Positions 8,439 to 17,865 are shown, numbered from the stretch's first letter. The stretch is DNA of 64,000 nucleotides from Paraglaciecola sp. (GCA_009993955.1 JAACSL010000004.1:62001-126000); one strand, 5' to 3'. Made by a program: numbers and translations. The notes: generated from the sequence alone by a model not told the origin.

Positions 8439-10277
8439 TTACGCTTCTTTGCTGCGTGATGCGCGTTTGCGATCATTTTCAGTTAAGAATTTCTTGCGAA
8501 TACGAATACTCTTTGGTGTGACTTCAACCAATTCATCGTTATCAATAAATTCTAAGGCTTGCTCTAGGCTTAATATCACCGGTGGCACAAGGGTTTGTGC
8601 TTCGTCAGTACCAGAAGCACGCACGTTGGTTAACTGCTTGCCTTTGAGAGCATTCACAGTTAAGTCGTTGTCACGGCTATGAATACCAATCACCATGCCT
8701 TCATACACTTCAACACCGTGACCGATAAACAAACGTCCGCGTTCTTGTAAGTTAAATAAGGCGTTAGTCAAGGCTTTACCGGTTGCATTGGCAATCAATA
8801 CACCGTTTTTACGTTCACCAATTGAGCCGCCTTTATGCGGACCGTAGTGATCGAAGGTGTGGTACAACAAACCAGAACCAGAAGTCATGGTCATGAAATC
8901 AGTTTGGAAACCAATCAAACCACGGCTGGGAATGATAAAGTCCATGCGCGTGCGGCCTTTACCATCGGGTGACATGTTGGTCATTTCACCTTTACGTAAG
9001 CCGATTTGTTCCATGATCGAACCTTGGTGCTGCTCTTCACAGTCGATAGTCACAGTTTCAAACGGCTCTTCCAACACGCCATTTACTTCACGCAAAATTA
9101 CTTCAGGGCGTGATACCGCCAATTCGTAGCCTTCACGGCGCATGTTTTCAATCAAAATGCCTAGGTGTAATTCACCGCGACCAGATACCCGGAATTTATC
9201 GGGGTCAGCCGTTTCTTCAACACGCAATGCCACATTATGAATAAGTTCATCATTCAAGCGTTCCAAGATGTTACGTGAAGTCACGTATTTACCTTCTTTA
9301 CCGGAAAATGGCGAGGTATTCACTTGGAAGGTCATAGTGACGGTGGGTTCGTCTACCGTGAGCGGCTTCAATGCTTCAACTTTGTTGTTATCACAGATGG
9401 TGTCTGAAATTTTTAACTCACCTAAACCGGTGATAGCAATGATGTCACCTGCATTGGCAACGTCGGTTTCAGTGCGTTCAAGGCCCATGTAGCCCAATAC
9501 TTGGCCAACTTTACCAGTACGCGTTTTACCGTCACGACCGATGATAGTTACTTGTTTGTTGGTTTTGACTGAACCACGTGTGATACGGCCTACGCCAATA
9601 ACACCCACATACGAGTTGTAATCCAATTGCGAAATTTGCATCTGAAATGGACCATCGATGTCGGCATCAGGTTTTTGTACGTGTTTAACAATCGTTTCAA
9701 ACAACGGGGTCATGTCTGGCGTGGGTTTATCAGCATCTAAAGATGCCCAACCATTTAGTGCCGATGCATAGACAACTTGGAAATCCAATTGATCATCAGT
9801 GGCACCCAGGTTATCAAACAAGTCGAATACTTGGTCGATTACCCAACTTGGACGCGCGCCTGGTTTGTCAATTTTGTTGATGACGACGATAGGTTTCAAA
9901 CCTTGAGCAAAGGCCTTTTGTGTCACAAAGCGAGTTTGTGGCATGGGGCCTTCTTGGGCGTCAACCAACAACAATACCGAGTCAACCATTGACATTACGC
10001 GCTCAACTTCGCCACCGAAGTCAGCGTGTCCAGGTGTATCGACGATATTGATGCGGTAGTCGTTCCAGCGTATCGCCGTGTTTTTAGCAAGGATGGTAAT
10101 GCCGCGCTCTTTTTCAATGTCGTTAGAGTCCATGACCCGTTCTGTGGCTGCACCGCGACTTTCCAGTGTGCCTGACTGTTGTAAAAGCTTATCTACCAAG
10201 GTTGTTTTACCGTGGTCGACGTGGGCAATGATTGCTATGTTCCTCAAATTGTCTATTGAGGTTTGCGTTACGCTCAT
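8439..10277 (-). CDS. typA: Ribosome-associated GTPase TypA/BipA
   Basis: A 612-residue translational GTPase of the EF-G superfamily, of the expected length. The G domain shows G1 [16 protein letters not shown]2 in [12 protein letters not shown]3 [14 protein letters not shown] and G4 NKIDKPGA. Later domains include the TypA-specific [20 protein letters not shown] and [12 protein letters not shown]. BipA binds ribosomes and supports 50S assembly, cold growth and stress adaptation. AAGAGA precedes the ATG. The gene diverges from glnA, the same arrangement as in E. coli and many other gammaproteobacteria. Confidence 0.98.
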   Translation of the reverse strand: MSVTQTSIDNLRNIAIIAHVDHGKTTLVDKLLQQSGTLESRGAATERVMDSNDIEKERGITILAKNTAIRWNDYRINIVDTPGHADFGGEVERVMSMVDSVLLLVDAQEGPMPQTRFVTQKAFAQGLKPIVVINKIDKPGARPSWVIDQVFDLFDNLGATDDQLDFQVVYASALNGWASLDADKPTPDMTPLFETIVKHVQKPDADIDGPFQMQISQLDYNSYVGVIGVGRITRGSVKTNKQVTIIGRDGKTRTGKVGQVLGYMGLERTETDVANAGDIIAITGLGELKISDTICDNNKVEALKPLTVDEPTVTMTFQVNTSPFSGKEGKYVTSRNILERLNDELIHNVALRVEETADPDKFRVSGRGELHLGILIENMRREGYELAVSRPEVILREVNGVLEEPFETVTIDCEEQHQGSIMEQIGLRKGEMTNMSPDGKGRTRMDFIIPSRGLIGFQTDFMTMTSGSGLLYHTFDHYGPHKGGSIGERKNGVLIANATGKALTNALFNLQERGRLFIGHGVEVYEGMVIGIHSRDNDLTVNALKGKQLTNVRASGTDEAQTLVPPVILSLEQALEFIDNDELVEVTPKSIRIRKKFLTENDRKRASRSKEA

Positions 10278-10470
10278 GTTCTATTCTCTTGTGGGGTGGG
10301 TCGGTATTTTCATAAAATGAAAGCACCTAGTTAACTGAATTTTATTGGGCGCGGATTGTACAGGCTTATGTTGCATTTAGCGAATGACAAATATTGTTTG
10401 TACACATTTATGTTTTATCTTGGCAGATTTTAGTTGCGCTGCAGCGCTTATGGTGCAGAAAAACCACAAA

Positions 10471-10508
10471 AGAGCGATCATGGTGCTTTAATGCATTATT
10501 GTGGTGCA
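10471..10508 (+). promoter_or_regulatory. Two tandem NtrC-like binding sites upstream of glnA
   Basis: Two 17-bp elements resemble the NtrC consensus TGCACY-N5-RGTGCA. They are AGAGCGATCATGGTGCT at 10471-10487 and TGCATTATTGTGGTGCA at 10492-10508. Their centres are 21 bp apart, two helical turns, as expected for cooperative NtrC dimers. They lie about 106 and 127 bp upstream of the start site predicted from the sigma-54 promoter, close to the E. coli glnA enhancer geometry. A further GGTGCA half-site occurs near 10452. The first site has only one good half. The remainder of the 381-bp typA-glnA gap shows no gene. Confidence 0.7.
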
Positions 10509-10580
10509 ATCGCATTTTGGCTTTTCTCCAACGTTTGGCGCTAAATCAGTGCTGGCGGGCATTTCATTTGTCCACTTATG

Positions 10581-10596
10581 TGGCATGATAATAGCT
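10581..10596 (+). promoter_or_regulatory. Sigma-54 (RpoN) promoter of glnA
   Basis: TGGCATGATAATAGCT keeps the invariant -24 GG and -12 GC with exactly ten bases between them. It is a good match to TGGCAC-N5-TTGCW, with the same spacing as E. coli glnAp2. Transcription should start about 12 bases after the GC, near 10606, leaving a leader of about 50 bases before glnA. Confidence 0.75.
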
Positions 10597-10658
10597 TGAG
10601 TAGCCCCACAGTTTATTTCCACTTGTGATTTATTGTTATTTTTAATCTGGAGGACACA

Positions 10659-12065
10659 ATGTCAAACAAGGCCTTAGACCTTATCAAAGAAAGCGAAGCA
10701 AAATTTGTTGATTTGCGTTTTACCGACACCAAAGGTAAAGAGCAACACGTATCTATTCCCTCTCACCAAGTAAGCGAAAGCTTTTTTGAAGACGGTAAAA
10801 TGTTCGACGGTTCATCCATTGCAGGTTGGAAGGGCATTCAAGAATCTGACATGGTATTAATGCCAGACCCAGAAACAGCAGTTGTTGATCCTTTTGCAGA
10901 AGAAACTCAAGTCAACATCCGTTGTACTATTCTAGAGCCCCACACCATGCAAGGGTACGACCGTGACCCACGTTCCATCGCCGCACGTGCCGAAGAGTAC
11001 TTAATTTCTACTGGTATCGGCGACAAAGTATTGATGGGTCCAGAACCAGAATTTTTCTTGTTCGACGATGTGCGTTTCCATACTGACATGGCTGGTTCTT
11101 TCTACAAAATCGATGCCGTGGAAGCAAAGTGGAATTCAGGTACTGAATACGAAGAAGGCAACATGGGTCACCGTCCAGGCGTTAAAGGCGGCTATTTCCC
11201 TGTTCCTCCAGTCGACTCAGCCCACGATATCCGTGCAGCGATGTGTTTAGTGATGGAAGATATGGGTTTGACGGTTGAAGCACATCACCACGAAGTGGCA
11301 ACTGCTGGTCAGAATGAAATCGCCTGTTTGTTTAACACCATGGTTAAAAAAGCAGACGAAGTTCAGATTTACAAATACGTGGTGCACAACGTCGCCCACG
11401 CCTATGGTTTGTCAGCAACGTTCATGCCCAAGCCTTTAGTTGGAGACAACGGTTCTGGTATGCACGTGCATCAGTCCATCAGCAAAAACGGTAAAAACGT
11501 CTTTGCTGGCGACAAGTATGCAGGTTTGTCTGAAGAAGCGTTGTTCTACATCGGTGGTATTATCAAACATGCTCGAGCCATCAATGCTTTCACTAACCCA
11601 GGCACCAACTCATACAAACGTTTAGTTCCCGGTTTCGAGGCGCCGGTTATGTTGGCTTATTCTGCGCGTAACCGTTCTGCTTCAATCCGTATTCCTTATG
11701 TGAACAGTGAAAAAGCGCGTCGTATCGAAGTACGTTTCCCTGATCCTTCTGCTAACCCATACTTAGGTTTTACTGCCATGTTGATGGCAGGCTTAGATGG
11801 TATCAAAAACAAAATCCATCCTGGCGATTCAATGGATAAAGACTTGTATGACTTGCCAGCTGAAGAAGCCGCAGCCATTCCACAAGTTTGTAGTTCATTA
11901 GAAATGGCATTGGACGCATTAGACAATGACCGTGACTTCTTAACAGCCGGTGGCGTTATGTCAGATGATATGATCGATGCGTACATTGAGTTGAAGCGCG
12001 CTGAAGTGCAAAAACTTAACATGACAACTCACCCAGTTGAGTTTGACATGTATTACAGCTGTTAA
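10659..12065 (+). CDS. glnA: Glutamine synthetase type I
   Basis: This 468-residue enzyme condenses glutamate and ammonia to glutamine using ATP; it forms a dodecamer in the cytoplasm. Signatures are [12 protein letters not shown] near the N-terminus, [10 protein letters not shown], and the ATP-binding region [10 protein letters not shown]. The adenylylation site is Tyr397 in DLYDLPAEE, so activity should be controlled by GlnE adenylyltransferase. Length matches the 468-470 residue class I-beta enzymes. GGAGGA precedes the ATG. Upstream lie a sigma-54 promoter and NtrC-like sites; a terminator follows, and DUF4124, ntrB and ntrC genes come next. Confidence 0.99.
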   Translation: MSNKALDLIKESEAKFVDLRFTDTKGKEQHVSIPSHQVSESFFEDGKMFDGSSIAGWKGIQESDMVLMPDPETAVVDPFAEETQVNIRCTILEPHTMQGYDRDPRSIAARAEEYLISTGIGDKVLMGPEPEFFLFDDVRFHTDMAGSFYKIDAVEAKWNSGTEYEEGNMGHRPGVKGGYFPVPPVDSAHDIRAAMCLVMEDMGLTVEAHHHEVATAGQNEIACLFNTMVKKADEVQIYKYVVHNVAHAYGLSATFMPKPLVGDNGSGMHVHQSISKNGKNVFAGDKYAGLSEEALFYIGGIIKHARAINAFTNPGTNSYKRLVPGFEAPVMLAYSARNRSASIRIPYVNSEKARRIEVRFPDPSANPYLGFTAMLMAGLDGIKNKIHPGDSMDKDLYDLPAEEAAAIPQVCSSLEMALDALDNDRDFLTAGGVMSDDMIDAYIELKRAEVQKLNMTTHPVEFDMYYSC

Positions 12066-12085
12066 TTGATATAGATATTGATAAC

Positions 12086-12111
12086 AAGCCCGCTCATGCG
12101 GGCTTTTTTTT
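12086..12111 (+). terminator. Rho-independent terminator after glnA
   Basis: AAGCCCGC pairs with GCGGGCTT across a TCAT loop and is followed by a run of eight T. It separates the strongly expressed glnA from the downstream regulatory genes, as the terminator between glnA and glnL does in E. coli. Confidence 0.9.
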
Positions 12112-12150
12112 GCCTACAATGTGGGTATATTGTGTTATTCGGTATGCAAC

Positions 12151-12687
12151 ATGGCTAAGAATATGAAGGATCTGCGACGATTAGTGGGTATAGCGTTTGG
12201 CCTTATACTGTTTGGCGGTTTCGGTGGAGCCACCACGATTTATAAAACAGTGAAGGCTGACGGCAGTATCAGCTACAGTGATGTGGCAGGCCCTGGTGCA
12301 GTGCCAGTAGAGCTGAGCAGCACGGCTGCTGTCATCCCGGCACTCGCCAATGGTGCGCCAAATCCACCCACAACCCAGAAAAAAGCCCCAGTAAACTACA
12401 CGATCACATTTCATTCCCCCCTTGCTGAGGAAACCATTCGCAGTAATCTGGGAGAGGTATTTGTACATTTTGAGATTAGCCCCGATTACCTTGGGAAGTT
12501 TCAATTAACGCTTGATAATCAAGTAGTTAAAACGAATGGCAAAAATCAACTTACCTTAAATGACGTGCAACGTGGCCAACATGTATTGCAAGTTAACTTA
12601 ATCGACAACTCAGGCAAGATCCTTGCATCGTCTGATCCGCAAACCTTTTATTTGCACAAGGCTTCAGCATTGATTAACGCAAACTAG
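12151..12687 (+). CDS. DUF4124 domain periplasmic protein
   Basis: A 178-residue protein with an N-terminal hydrophobic signal or anchor segment (VGIAFGLILFGGFGG). A DUF4124 motif follows (TTIYKTVKADGSISYSDVAGPGA), then a beta-rich C-terminal domain. DUF4124 proteins are small exported proteins of unknown role, and one sits between glnA and ntrB in Shewanella and many Alteromonadales. The start is uncertain: an ATG at 12151, another at 12163, and a GTG at 12121 are all in frame, none with a strong Shine-Dalgarno sequence. Position suggests nitrogen-linked expression, but there is no evidence that it takes part in nitrogen signalling. Confidence 0.85.
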   Translation: MAKNMKDLRRLVGIAFGLILFGGFGGATTIYKTVKADGSISYSDVAGPGAVPVELSSTAAVIPALANGAPNPPTTQKKAPVNYTITFHSPLAEETIRSNLGEVFVHFEISPDYLGKFQLTLDNQVVKTNGKNQLTLNDVQRGQHVLQVNLIDNSGKILASSDPQTFYLHKASALINAN

Positions 12688-12736
12688 CCATTCCACCACC
12701 CAGAATGGCCACACTGCTGAGGAAAAGTTAACCCTA

Positions 12737-12753
12737 CGCACTTTTACAGTGCA
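12737..12753 (+). promoter_or_regulatory. NtrC-like operator before ntrB
   Basis: CGCACTTTTACAGTGCA is a near-perfect fit to the NtrC consensus TGCACY-N5-RGTGCA, with two six-base arms and a five-base spacer. It ends 16 bases before the ntrB ATG. In E. coli, NtrC represses its own glnL promoter through such a site, so autorepression is the likely role here. Confidence 0.65.
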
Positions 12754-12769
12754 TGATAAATGCGAGTTT

Positions 12770-13840
12770 ATGTCAGATAATCCCATTGTTGAGCAACTGC
12801 TAGATAACTTGTCGACAGCTGTTATTTTGCTGAACGAGGACATGGTGATTCGTTATGCCAACCATGCTGCACAAGCGGTTTTTGATCGTGGCTTAAACAT
12901 TCTTATCGGCAGCTCACTTTATCAATACGTAGCAAACTCCAGTCTCGATTTAGAGCGTTTTCGCAATACCAAACAGCATGGTGAAGCATTTTCAGACAGC
13001 GAAGTGCTTATCTCATTTATTGATGGTCGGCACATTCTGGCAGATGTTTCTGTGACAAGTTTACACAGCACAGAACAACAATACTTGGTGGAAGTGCGCC
13101 TGATTCAACAACAGAAAAAAATCAGCCAAGAAACCCATCAATGGGCACAGCAGCAAGCAGCACGTGAACTGGTGCGTGGTTTGGCCCATGAAATTAAAAA
13201 CCCTCTCGGTGGTATTCGAGGCGCGGCTCAGCTCCTCGAAAAAGAGCTGCAAAATCTTGATCATAAAGAATTTACTGCGGTGATTATTGAACAGTCGGAT
13301 CGGCTGACGAAGCTTGTGGACCGCCTACTAGGACCGAATGTCAGGCCAAACTTTCAATGGCATAATATTCATCAGGTACTCGAAAAAATCTGTACCTTGG
13401 TGAGCCTCGACCGCAGTCACAACATTCGTATTGTGCGAGATTACGACCCCAGCATTCCTGATTTGTTTATTGACCAAGATATGTTGCAACAAGCCGCGCT
13501 GAATATTGTCCGCAACAGCGTACAAGTCTTAGTTGATCATCCCCACAGTGAAGCACAAATCAAGATTGTCACGCGTATTGAGCGACATGTCATTATTCAT
13601 GGTGTTAGCTTTCCACTGTGCGCCAAAATTCAACTTATTGATAATGGCCCCGGCATACCAACGGAATTACGCGATACTTTATTTTACCCTATGGTGACCA
13701 GTAAAAAAGACGGAACGGGCTTAGGCTTATCTATTTCACAAACGTTGATAGGCCATCATCGAGGCAAAATTGATGTTGAGAGTTGGGCTGGTCATACCGA
13801 ATTTACCTTATATTTACCCATCGACAAAAAGGATGCATAA
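12770..13840 (+). CDS. glnL: Nitrogen regulation sensor kinase NtrB
   Basis: A 356-residue cytoplasmic histidine kinase that phosphorylates or dephosphorylates NtrC under control of PII protein. An N-terminal PAS domain (about residues 5-115, with TAVILLNEDMVIRYANHAA) is followed by the H-box GLAHEIKNPLGGIRGAAQL, an N-box (ALNIVRNSVQ) and the ATP lid (DNGPGIP and GTGLGLSIS). No membrane segment is present, as expected for NtrB. The ATG at 12770 is chosen because it begins MSDNPIVEQLLDNL, like known NtrB; a GTG at 12749 is also in frame but overlaps the NtrC-like palindrome. Three bases separate its stop from ntrC. Confidence 0.96.
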   Translation: MSDNPIVEQLLDNLSTAVILLNEDMVIRYANHAAQAVFDRGLNILIGSSLYQYVANSSLDLERFRNTKQHGEAFSDSEVLISFIDGRHILADVSVTSLHSTEQQYLVEVRLIQQQKKISQETHQWAQQQAARELVRGLAHEIKNPLGGIRGAAQLLEKELQNLDHKEFTAVIIEQSDRLTKLVDRLLGPNVRPNFQWHNIHQVLEKICTLVSLDRSHNIRIVRDYDPSIPDLFIDQDMLQQAALNIVRNSVQVLVDHPHSEAQIKIVTRIERHVIIHGVSFPLCAKIQLIDNGPGIPTELRDTLFYPMVTSKKDGTGLGLSISQTLIGHHRGKIDVESWAGHTEFTLYLPIDKKDA

Positions 13841-13843
13841 GAC

Positions 13844-15250
13844 ATGAGTTCAGAGCCAGTGTGGATTGTGGACGACGATAGTTCGATTCGCTGGGTACTT
13901 CAGAAAGCCCTGCAAACAGCGAATATCGCCTGCTTTAGTTTTGAAAATCCACAAGACTTATTGCGGCAACTTGAGAGTGGTCAACAACCTGAAGTAATTG
14001 TGTCAGACATTCGCATGCCGCAAATGGACGGTGTCACCTTATTGGGTGAGGTGCACAAACGCTTTCCCAATATTCCCGTAATCATCATGACGGCACACTC
14101 CGACTTGGACAGTGCGGTGAATGCCTATCAAAGTGGTGCCTTTGAGTATCTACCCAAGCCTTTTGATATCGACGAAGCCGTTAATTTGGTCAGTCGGGCG
14201 TTAACTCACGCGCGGGAACAAACTCGCCAAACAAAAGCGCCGGAGTTGATCAAAGCCCCAGAAATCATTGGTGAAGCCCCGGCTATGCAGGAAGTGTTCA
14301 GGGCGGTTGGGCGTTTGTCGCGGTCGAGCATTAGTGTGTTGATTAACGGTCAGTCGGGCACCGGTAAAGAACTGGTGGCTCAAGCGCTGCATCGACATAG
14401 CCCAAGGGCAAAACAGACCTTTGTCGCCTTGAACATGGCGGCTATCCCTGCTGATCTTATCGAGTCTGAACTGTTTGGGCATGAGAAAGGCGCATTTACA
14501 GGGGCGCAAAACGCGCGGCAAGGCCGTTTTGAACAAGCCAATGGTGGTACCTTATTTTTAGATGAAATTGGTGACATGCCAGTAGGTGTGCAAACTCGCT
14601 TGTTGCGGGTCTTGGCGGATGGGCAATTTTATCGCGTTGGTGGCCACAACCCCGTGTCAGCAGATGTGCGTATTATTGCGGCCACGCATCAAAATCTAGA
14701 ACAGCGTGTGGCGGAGGGTAAGTTTCGTGAAGACCTCTATCATCGTCTTAATGTTATTCGCATTCATATTCCACGCTTGAGTGAACGCCGTGAAGATATT
14801 CCTTTATTGGCTGCCCACTTTTTACAAAAAGCCGCCGCAGAGTTGGGGGTAGACAGCAAGACCCTGAGCAAAGACACCAAAAAAATTCTCGCGCAGTTGC
14901 CTTGGCCAGGCAATGTTAGGCAGTTAGAGAATATGTGTCGCTGGTTAACGGTCATGGCCAGCGGCCAAGAAGTCTTACCGCATGATCTGCCACCCGAAAT
15001 TCACCAACAGCCGCTGGTGCAAGAACAGGGCACAAAAAATGGTGATTGGCAGAGTTTGTTAGCTAGCTGGGCCGATACTCAGTTGCAGTCTGGGCAGAAC
15101 AATATTTTGGATTCGGCCTTACTCAGTTTCGAGCGAATTTTATTGGAACGCGCTTTACACTACACGCACGGGCATAAGCAGGATGCAGCCAAACGCCTTG
15201 GGTGGGGGCGCAATACCTTGACACGCAAGTTGAAAGAGTTGGATATGTAA
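13844..15250 (+). CDS. glnG: Nitrogen regulation response regulator NtrC
   Basis: This 468-residue sigma-54 activator has three domains. The receiver (1-120) has acidic residues IVDDD and phosphoacceptor Asp55 in VSDIRMP. The AAA+ domain contains Walker A GQSGTGKE, the sigma-54-contacting loop GAFTGA, and GTLFLDEIGDMP. The C-terminal Fis-type helix-turn-helix is AAKRLGWGRNTLTRKLKEL. It would activate glnA and other nitrogen genes at sigma-54 promoters when phosphorylated by NtrB. Length is standard. It is translationally close to ntrB and probably cotranscribed. The upstream sites near 10490 and 12745 are likely its own targets. Confidence 0.98.
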   Translation: MSSEPVWIVDDDSSIRWVLQKALQTANIACFSFENPQDLLRQLESGQQPEVIVSDIRMPQMDGVTLLGEVHKRFPNIPVIIMTAHSDLDSAVNAYQSGAFEYLPKPFDIDEAVNLVSRALTHAREQTRQTKAPELIKAPEIIGEAPAMQEVFRAVGRLSRSSISVLINGQSGTGKELVAQALHRHSPRAKQTFVALNMAAIPADLIESELFGHEKGAFTGAQNARQGRFEQANGGTLFLDEIGDMPVGVQTRLLRVLADGQFYRVGGHNPVSADVRIIAATHQNLEQRVAEGKFREDLYHRLNVIRIHIPRLSERREDIPLLAAHFLQKAAAELGVDSKTLSKDTKKILAQLPWPGNVRQLENMCRWLTVMASGQEVLPHDLPPEIHQQPLVQEQGTKNGDWQSLLASWADTQLQSGQNNILDSALLSFERILLERALHYTHGHKQDAAKRLGWGRNTLTRKLKELDM

Positions 15251-15259
15251 ACAGTCAAG

Positions 15260-15281
15260 CAAGTGCACTGCTGTGCACTTG
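15260..15281. repeat. Perfect inverted repeat after ntrC
   Basis: CAAGTGCAC is followed by the loop TGCT and by its exact reverse complement GTGCACTTG, ten bases after the ntrC stop codon. There is no T-run, so it is not a standard intrinsic terminator. It may be a transcript-stabilising hairpin. Its arm spacing does not fit an NtrC site. Confidence 0.6.
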
Positions 15282-15387
15282 GTTCATAGATGAAAGATTA
15301 CCTTGAAATAACGCGGCTTACCCTGACTTACGGGAGGTTAACGTCCAAAGCGCTTTTCAAGATAGAGCCGGTATCGTCAATAATGCC

Positions 15388-16476
15388 TTACATTGACGGA
15401 CGAGTAGTATTTAATCCCCCCGGAAAAGAATAGCGAATGATTCGCCAAAAAACGCCCGCATACTGCCCAATAAAACTGCCGGTGTTGTAAGCAATGCCGT
15501 ATTTATGGGCGATGGCCTGCACCTCACTTGTCATGCTCGGATAATGACGAGCTGGGATGTCAGGAAACAAATGATGTTCAATTTGACAGCTCAAATGCCC
15601 GGTTAATATATGCAGCCAAGTGGGACCGGTAAAATTTGATGAGCCTAACATCTGTCGATAGTACCAATGCCCACGGCTCTCATTCTGACATTGTTCTTGT
15701 GTGAAGGTGTGAACACCTTGGGTAAAATGCCCACAAAAAATCACCGTTGATGTCCACAAATTCCTGATTAGATTAGCCAGAAAGTTGCCGCCCAATACCC
15801 AAAAAAACATAGGACCGGCAAGTAGAGGAAAAAAAACATAATCTTTGATGATTTGGCGAGTCCCTTTGCTGAAAAATACCTTTTTTAACTGCGCGTCGCT
15901 GACCTGGGAGTGACGACCGGCTTTTTTCTTTTGACTAAATACCCGCTGTCCGGCTAATTCATGGTAGGCAATGCCCCATTCAAATAACACACTCAACACG
16001 ACATAAGTCGCACTCTGCCATAAATTGCGTATCCGCCATCTTAGGTCGTTACTCAAGCGCAATAAACCGTATCCAAAATCGCGATCTTTACCAATAATAT
16101 TGGTATAAGTATGGTGTTCATAATTGTGTGTGCGTTGCCAAGAGCCAGCGTCACACGCGATGTCCCACTCATAATGTTTAGAGTGTAATAAGGGATCATT
16201 CATCCAATCATATTGCCCATGCAAAACGTTATGCCCGATTTCCATGTTGTCGAGAATTTTGGCCAAGGCCAAGGATAATACACCAACCAGCCATAACCAC
16301 GGTGTGACAAAGCCTAAAACCATAAATATGCGACCGGCAATGGCACTGAGTCGTTGTACTAAGCTTACCCGCTTAATATAACGTGCGTCGTCTTCACCCA
16401 GTTGATCCAGAATGCGCTGTTTTAGCCTATCCAGATCCCGTTGCAGGTCATTGAGTTGTGTGGGGGTAGGAGTCAT
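15388..16476 (-). CDS. Membrane fatty acid desaturase (DesB-like)
   Basis: A 362-residue membrane-bound di-iron desaturase. The three histidine boxes are present: GHNVLHGQYD, HNYEHHT and QIEHHLFPD. Hydrophobic helical pairs lie around residues 45-72 and 218-250. This type introduces a double bond in an acyl chain, using electrons from the ferredoxin reductase encoded immediately upstream (eight-base gap). The pair corresponds in organisation to desC-desB of Pseudomonas aeruginosa, where DesB is an aerobic delta-9 desaturase acting on acyl-CoA. AAGGT precedes the ATG at 16476. The exact regiospecificity is inferred. Confidence 0.9.
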   Translation of the reverse strand: MTPTPTQLNDLQRDLDRLKQRILDQLGEDDARYIKRVSLVQRLSAIAGRIFMVLGFVTPWLWLVGVLSLALAKILDNMEIGHNVLHGQYDWMNDPLLHSKHYEWDIACDAGSWQRTHNYEHHTYTNIIGKDRDFGYGLLRLSNDLRWRIRNLWQSATYVVLSVLFEWGIAYHELAGQRVFSQKKKAGRHSQVSDAQLKKVFFSKGTRQIIKDYVFFPLLAGPMFFWVLGGNFLANLIRNLWTSTVIFCGHFTQGVHTFTQEQCQNESRGHWYYRQMLGSSNFTGPTWLHILTGHLSCQIEHHLFPDIPARHYPSMTSEVQAIAHKYGIAYNTGSFIGQYAGVFWRIIRYSFPGGLNTTRPSM

Positions 16477-16484
16477 ATTTTACC

Positions 16485-17576
16485 TTAGAGTTTGATAACG
16501 AGTTGGCTGACGGGTTGGCTAATGCACAGTTGAATTTGTTCTTCGCCATGGCCGCTGAGTAAACCGTTTCTGATGTCGCGTACTTGCCCCGAGACTTTTT
16601 GACACACACATTGAAAACAAACACCCATGCGGCAACCAAAGTTAGGTGACAAGCCATGCAACTCTGCCCCTTGTAATAAGTTTGACGTGTTAGACACGGT
16701 GACGTTTCTAGGCACACCAGCCTGCAAAAAGGTGGTGATGATCTGTTCATCGTTTTCTTGATGGCTGCTGGAGGCGTGGCTAACTGAGCCAAACTGCTCT
16801 TGATGTATGCCTGCATGGTCAACACCGGCACCCAGCAAATTTTCTCTCACTGTTTGCATAAAATCCCTTGGACCACATAAGTAATAATGCAAGGTCTGAG
16901 GCAGGGTATTTAGCCCAGTGATGAACTCAGACGCAGACTCTTGGCTGCTCTCACTGACCACCAAACTGAACAGAGTTTGTTGTTGCGCTAAGCGTTGCAA
17001 TTCAGCCAACAATGGCGCCTGCAAACGGTTTTTTACTCGATAGACCAAGGTAACCGCACAATGCCACTGCCTTTGACTGAGCAGCATGGCGGCAATAGGG
17101 GTAATACCAGAACCTGCAGCGATGAATGTGCTTGTTTGGTCGTGGGCTTGCCATACAAAGTCACCAAAGGCTTGGCCAATATTAACTTCATCACCCACTT
17201 TCAGTCGCCGCAACGTTGGGGTGAAATATCCGTCTGGATTAACTCGGCAAAACAGTTCAATTTCACCGTGTTTTTGCCACTGTGAAAGGGAAGAACACAG
17301 ACTGAAAGTACGTTTAATGTTTCTACCGTTTTTGTTGATGATTAATTCTATGTGCTGACCAGCAACAAACCCGGGCCAGCGTCTGGAAACTTTGAGTCTT
17401 ACATGCACACCTTGCTGATGTTGGAGCCCGAGGTGCAAAATTTTTGCACGATAAACGCCAGGTAAATAATTCGGCTTCACCACCCTGATAAGTGGGAGCA
17501 GATAACATAAAAGAGAGTCTTGATTGCCCAACATTCGGCAAAAAGAAGACCACACACCTTGTAAATGGACAATCAT
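16485..17576 (-). CDS. Ferredoxin reductase with C-terminal 2Fe-2S domain (DesC-like)
   Basis: This 363-residue redox protein supplies electrons to the adjacent desaturase. The middle region is an FAD/NAD(P)H reductase module with RTFSLCSS (flavin binding) and AAGSGITPIAAML (nicotinamide binding). The C-terminus is a plant-type ferredoxin with the cluster cysteines in FGCRMGVCFQCVC plus a later Cys in IQLCIS. The ATG at 17576 is preferred. A GTG at 17624 would add 16 codons, but it lies inside the operator-like palindrome. Two such palindromes upstream suggest fatty-acid-responsive control. Homology to DesC is inferred from domain order and gene pairing. Confidence 0.9.
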   Translation of the reverse strand: MIVHLQGVWSSFCRMLGNQDSLLCYLLPLIRVVKPNYLPGVYRAKILHLGLQHQQGVHVRLKVSRRWPGFVAGQHIELIINKNGRNIKRTFSLCSSLSQWQKHGEIELFCRVNPDGYFTPTLRRLKVGDEVNIGQAFGDFVWQAHDQTSTFIAAGSGITPIAAMLLSQRQWHCAVTLVYRVKNRLQAPLLAELQRLAQQQTLFSLVVSESSQESASEFITGLNTLPQTLHYYLCGPRDFMQTVRENLLGAGVDHAGIHQEQFGSVSHASSSHQENDEQIITTFLQAGVPRNVTVSNTSNLLQGAELHGLSPNFGCRMGVCFQCVCQKVSGQVRDIRNGLLSGHGEEQIQLCISQPVSQLVIKL

Positions 17577-17607
17577 CACAAACACTTCGAAGTCGTTACT
17601 TAATTTG

Positions 17608-17625
17608 AGCGTACAGTTGTACACT
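17608..17625 (-). promoter_or_regulatory. DesT/FabR-like operator, proximal
   Basis: AGCGTACAGTTGTACACT is a near-perfect palindrome of the form AGYGTACA-N2-TGTACRCT. It resembles the operators of the TetR-family unsaturated-fatty-acid regulators FabR and DesT. It lies about 30 bases upstream of the reductase ATG. No TetR gene is present in the window. Confidence 0.6.
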
Positions 17626-17738
17626 AAACGTTGTGGTTCGACCAGTGATGGATAGCTAGTGTTTATTAAGTAAATAGTTAGGATATTGAATATTATGAAT
17701 ATATATATTTATTATTTTTAATTGATAAAACGCGTTAA

Positions 17739-17756
17739 AGTGTACAGTTGTACATT
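17739..17756 (-). promoter_or_regulatory. DesT/FabR-like operator, distal
   Basis: AGTGTACAGTTGTACATT repeats the same palindrome 131 bp from the proximal copy, with GTGTACAGTTGTACA almost identical. The AT-rich stretch between the two copies (17640-17735) probably holds the promoter. Apart from these sites, the 346-bp gap between 17577 and 17922 holds only the katG terminator. Confidence 0.6.
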
Positions 17757-17865
17757 TTTATTGAATTTACAAGATTTTTTCGAAACTTGTGTGGCATGAA
17801 TGGTTTGTATCAATAGCGTGGTTTTTTTGCACTCAGATCTGTATTCCCTCGATGGGTACTGACAT

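Noticed and set aside
10423-10440. TGGCAGATTTTAGTTGC as a sigma-54 promoter
   Set aside because: Twelve bases lie between the GG and GC elements; the promoter needs ten. The element at 10581 has the right spacing.
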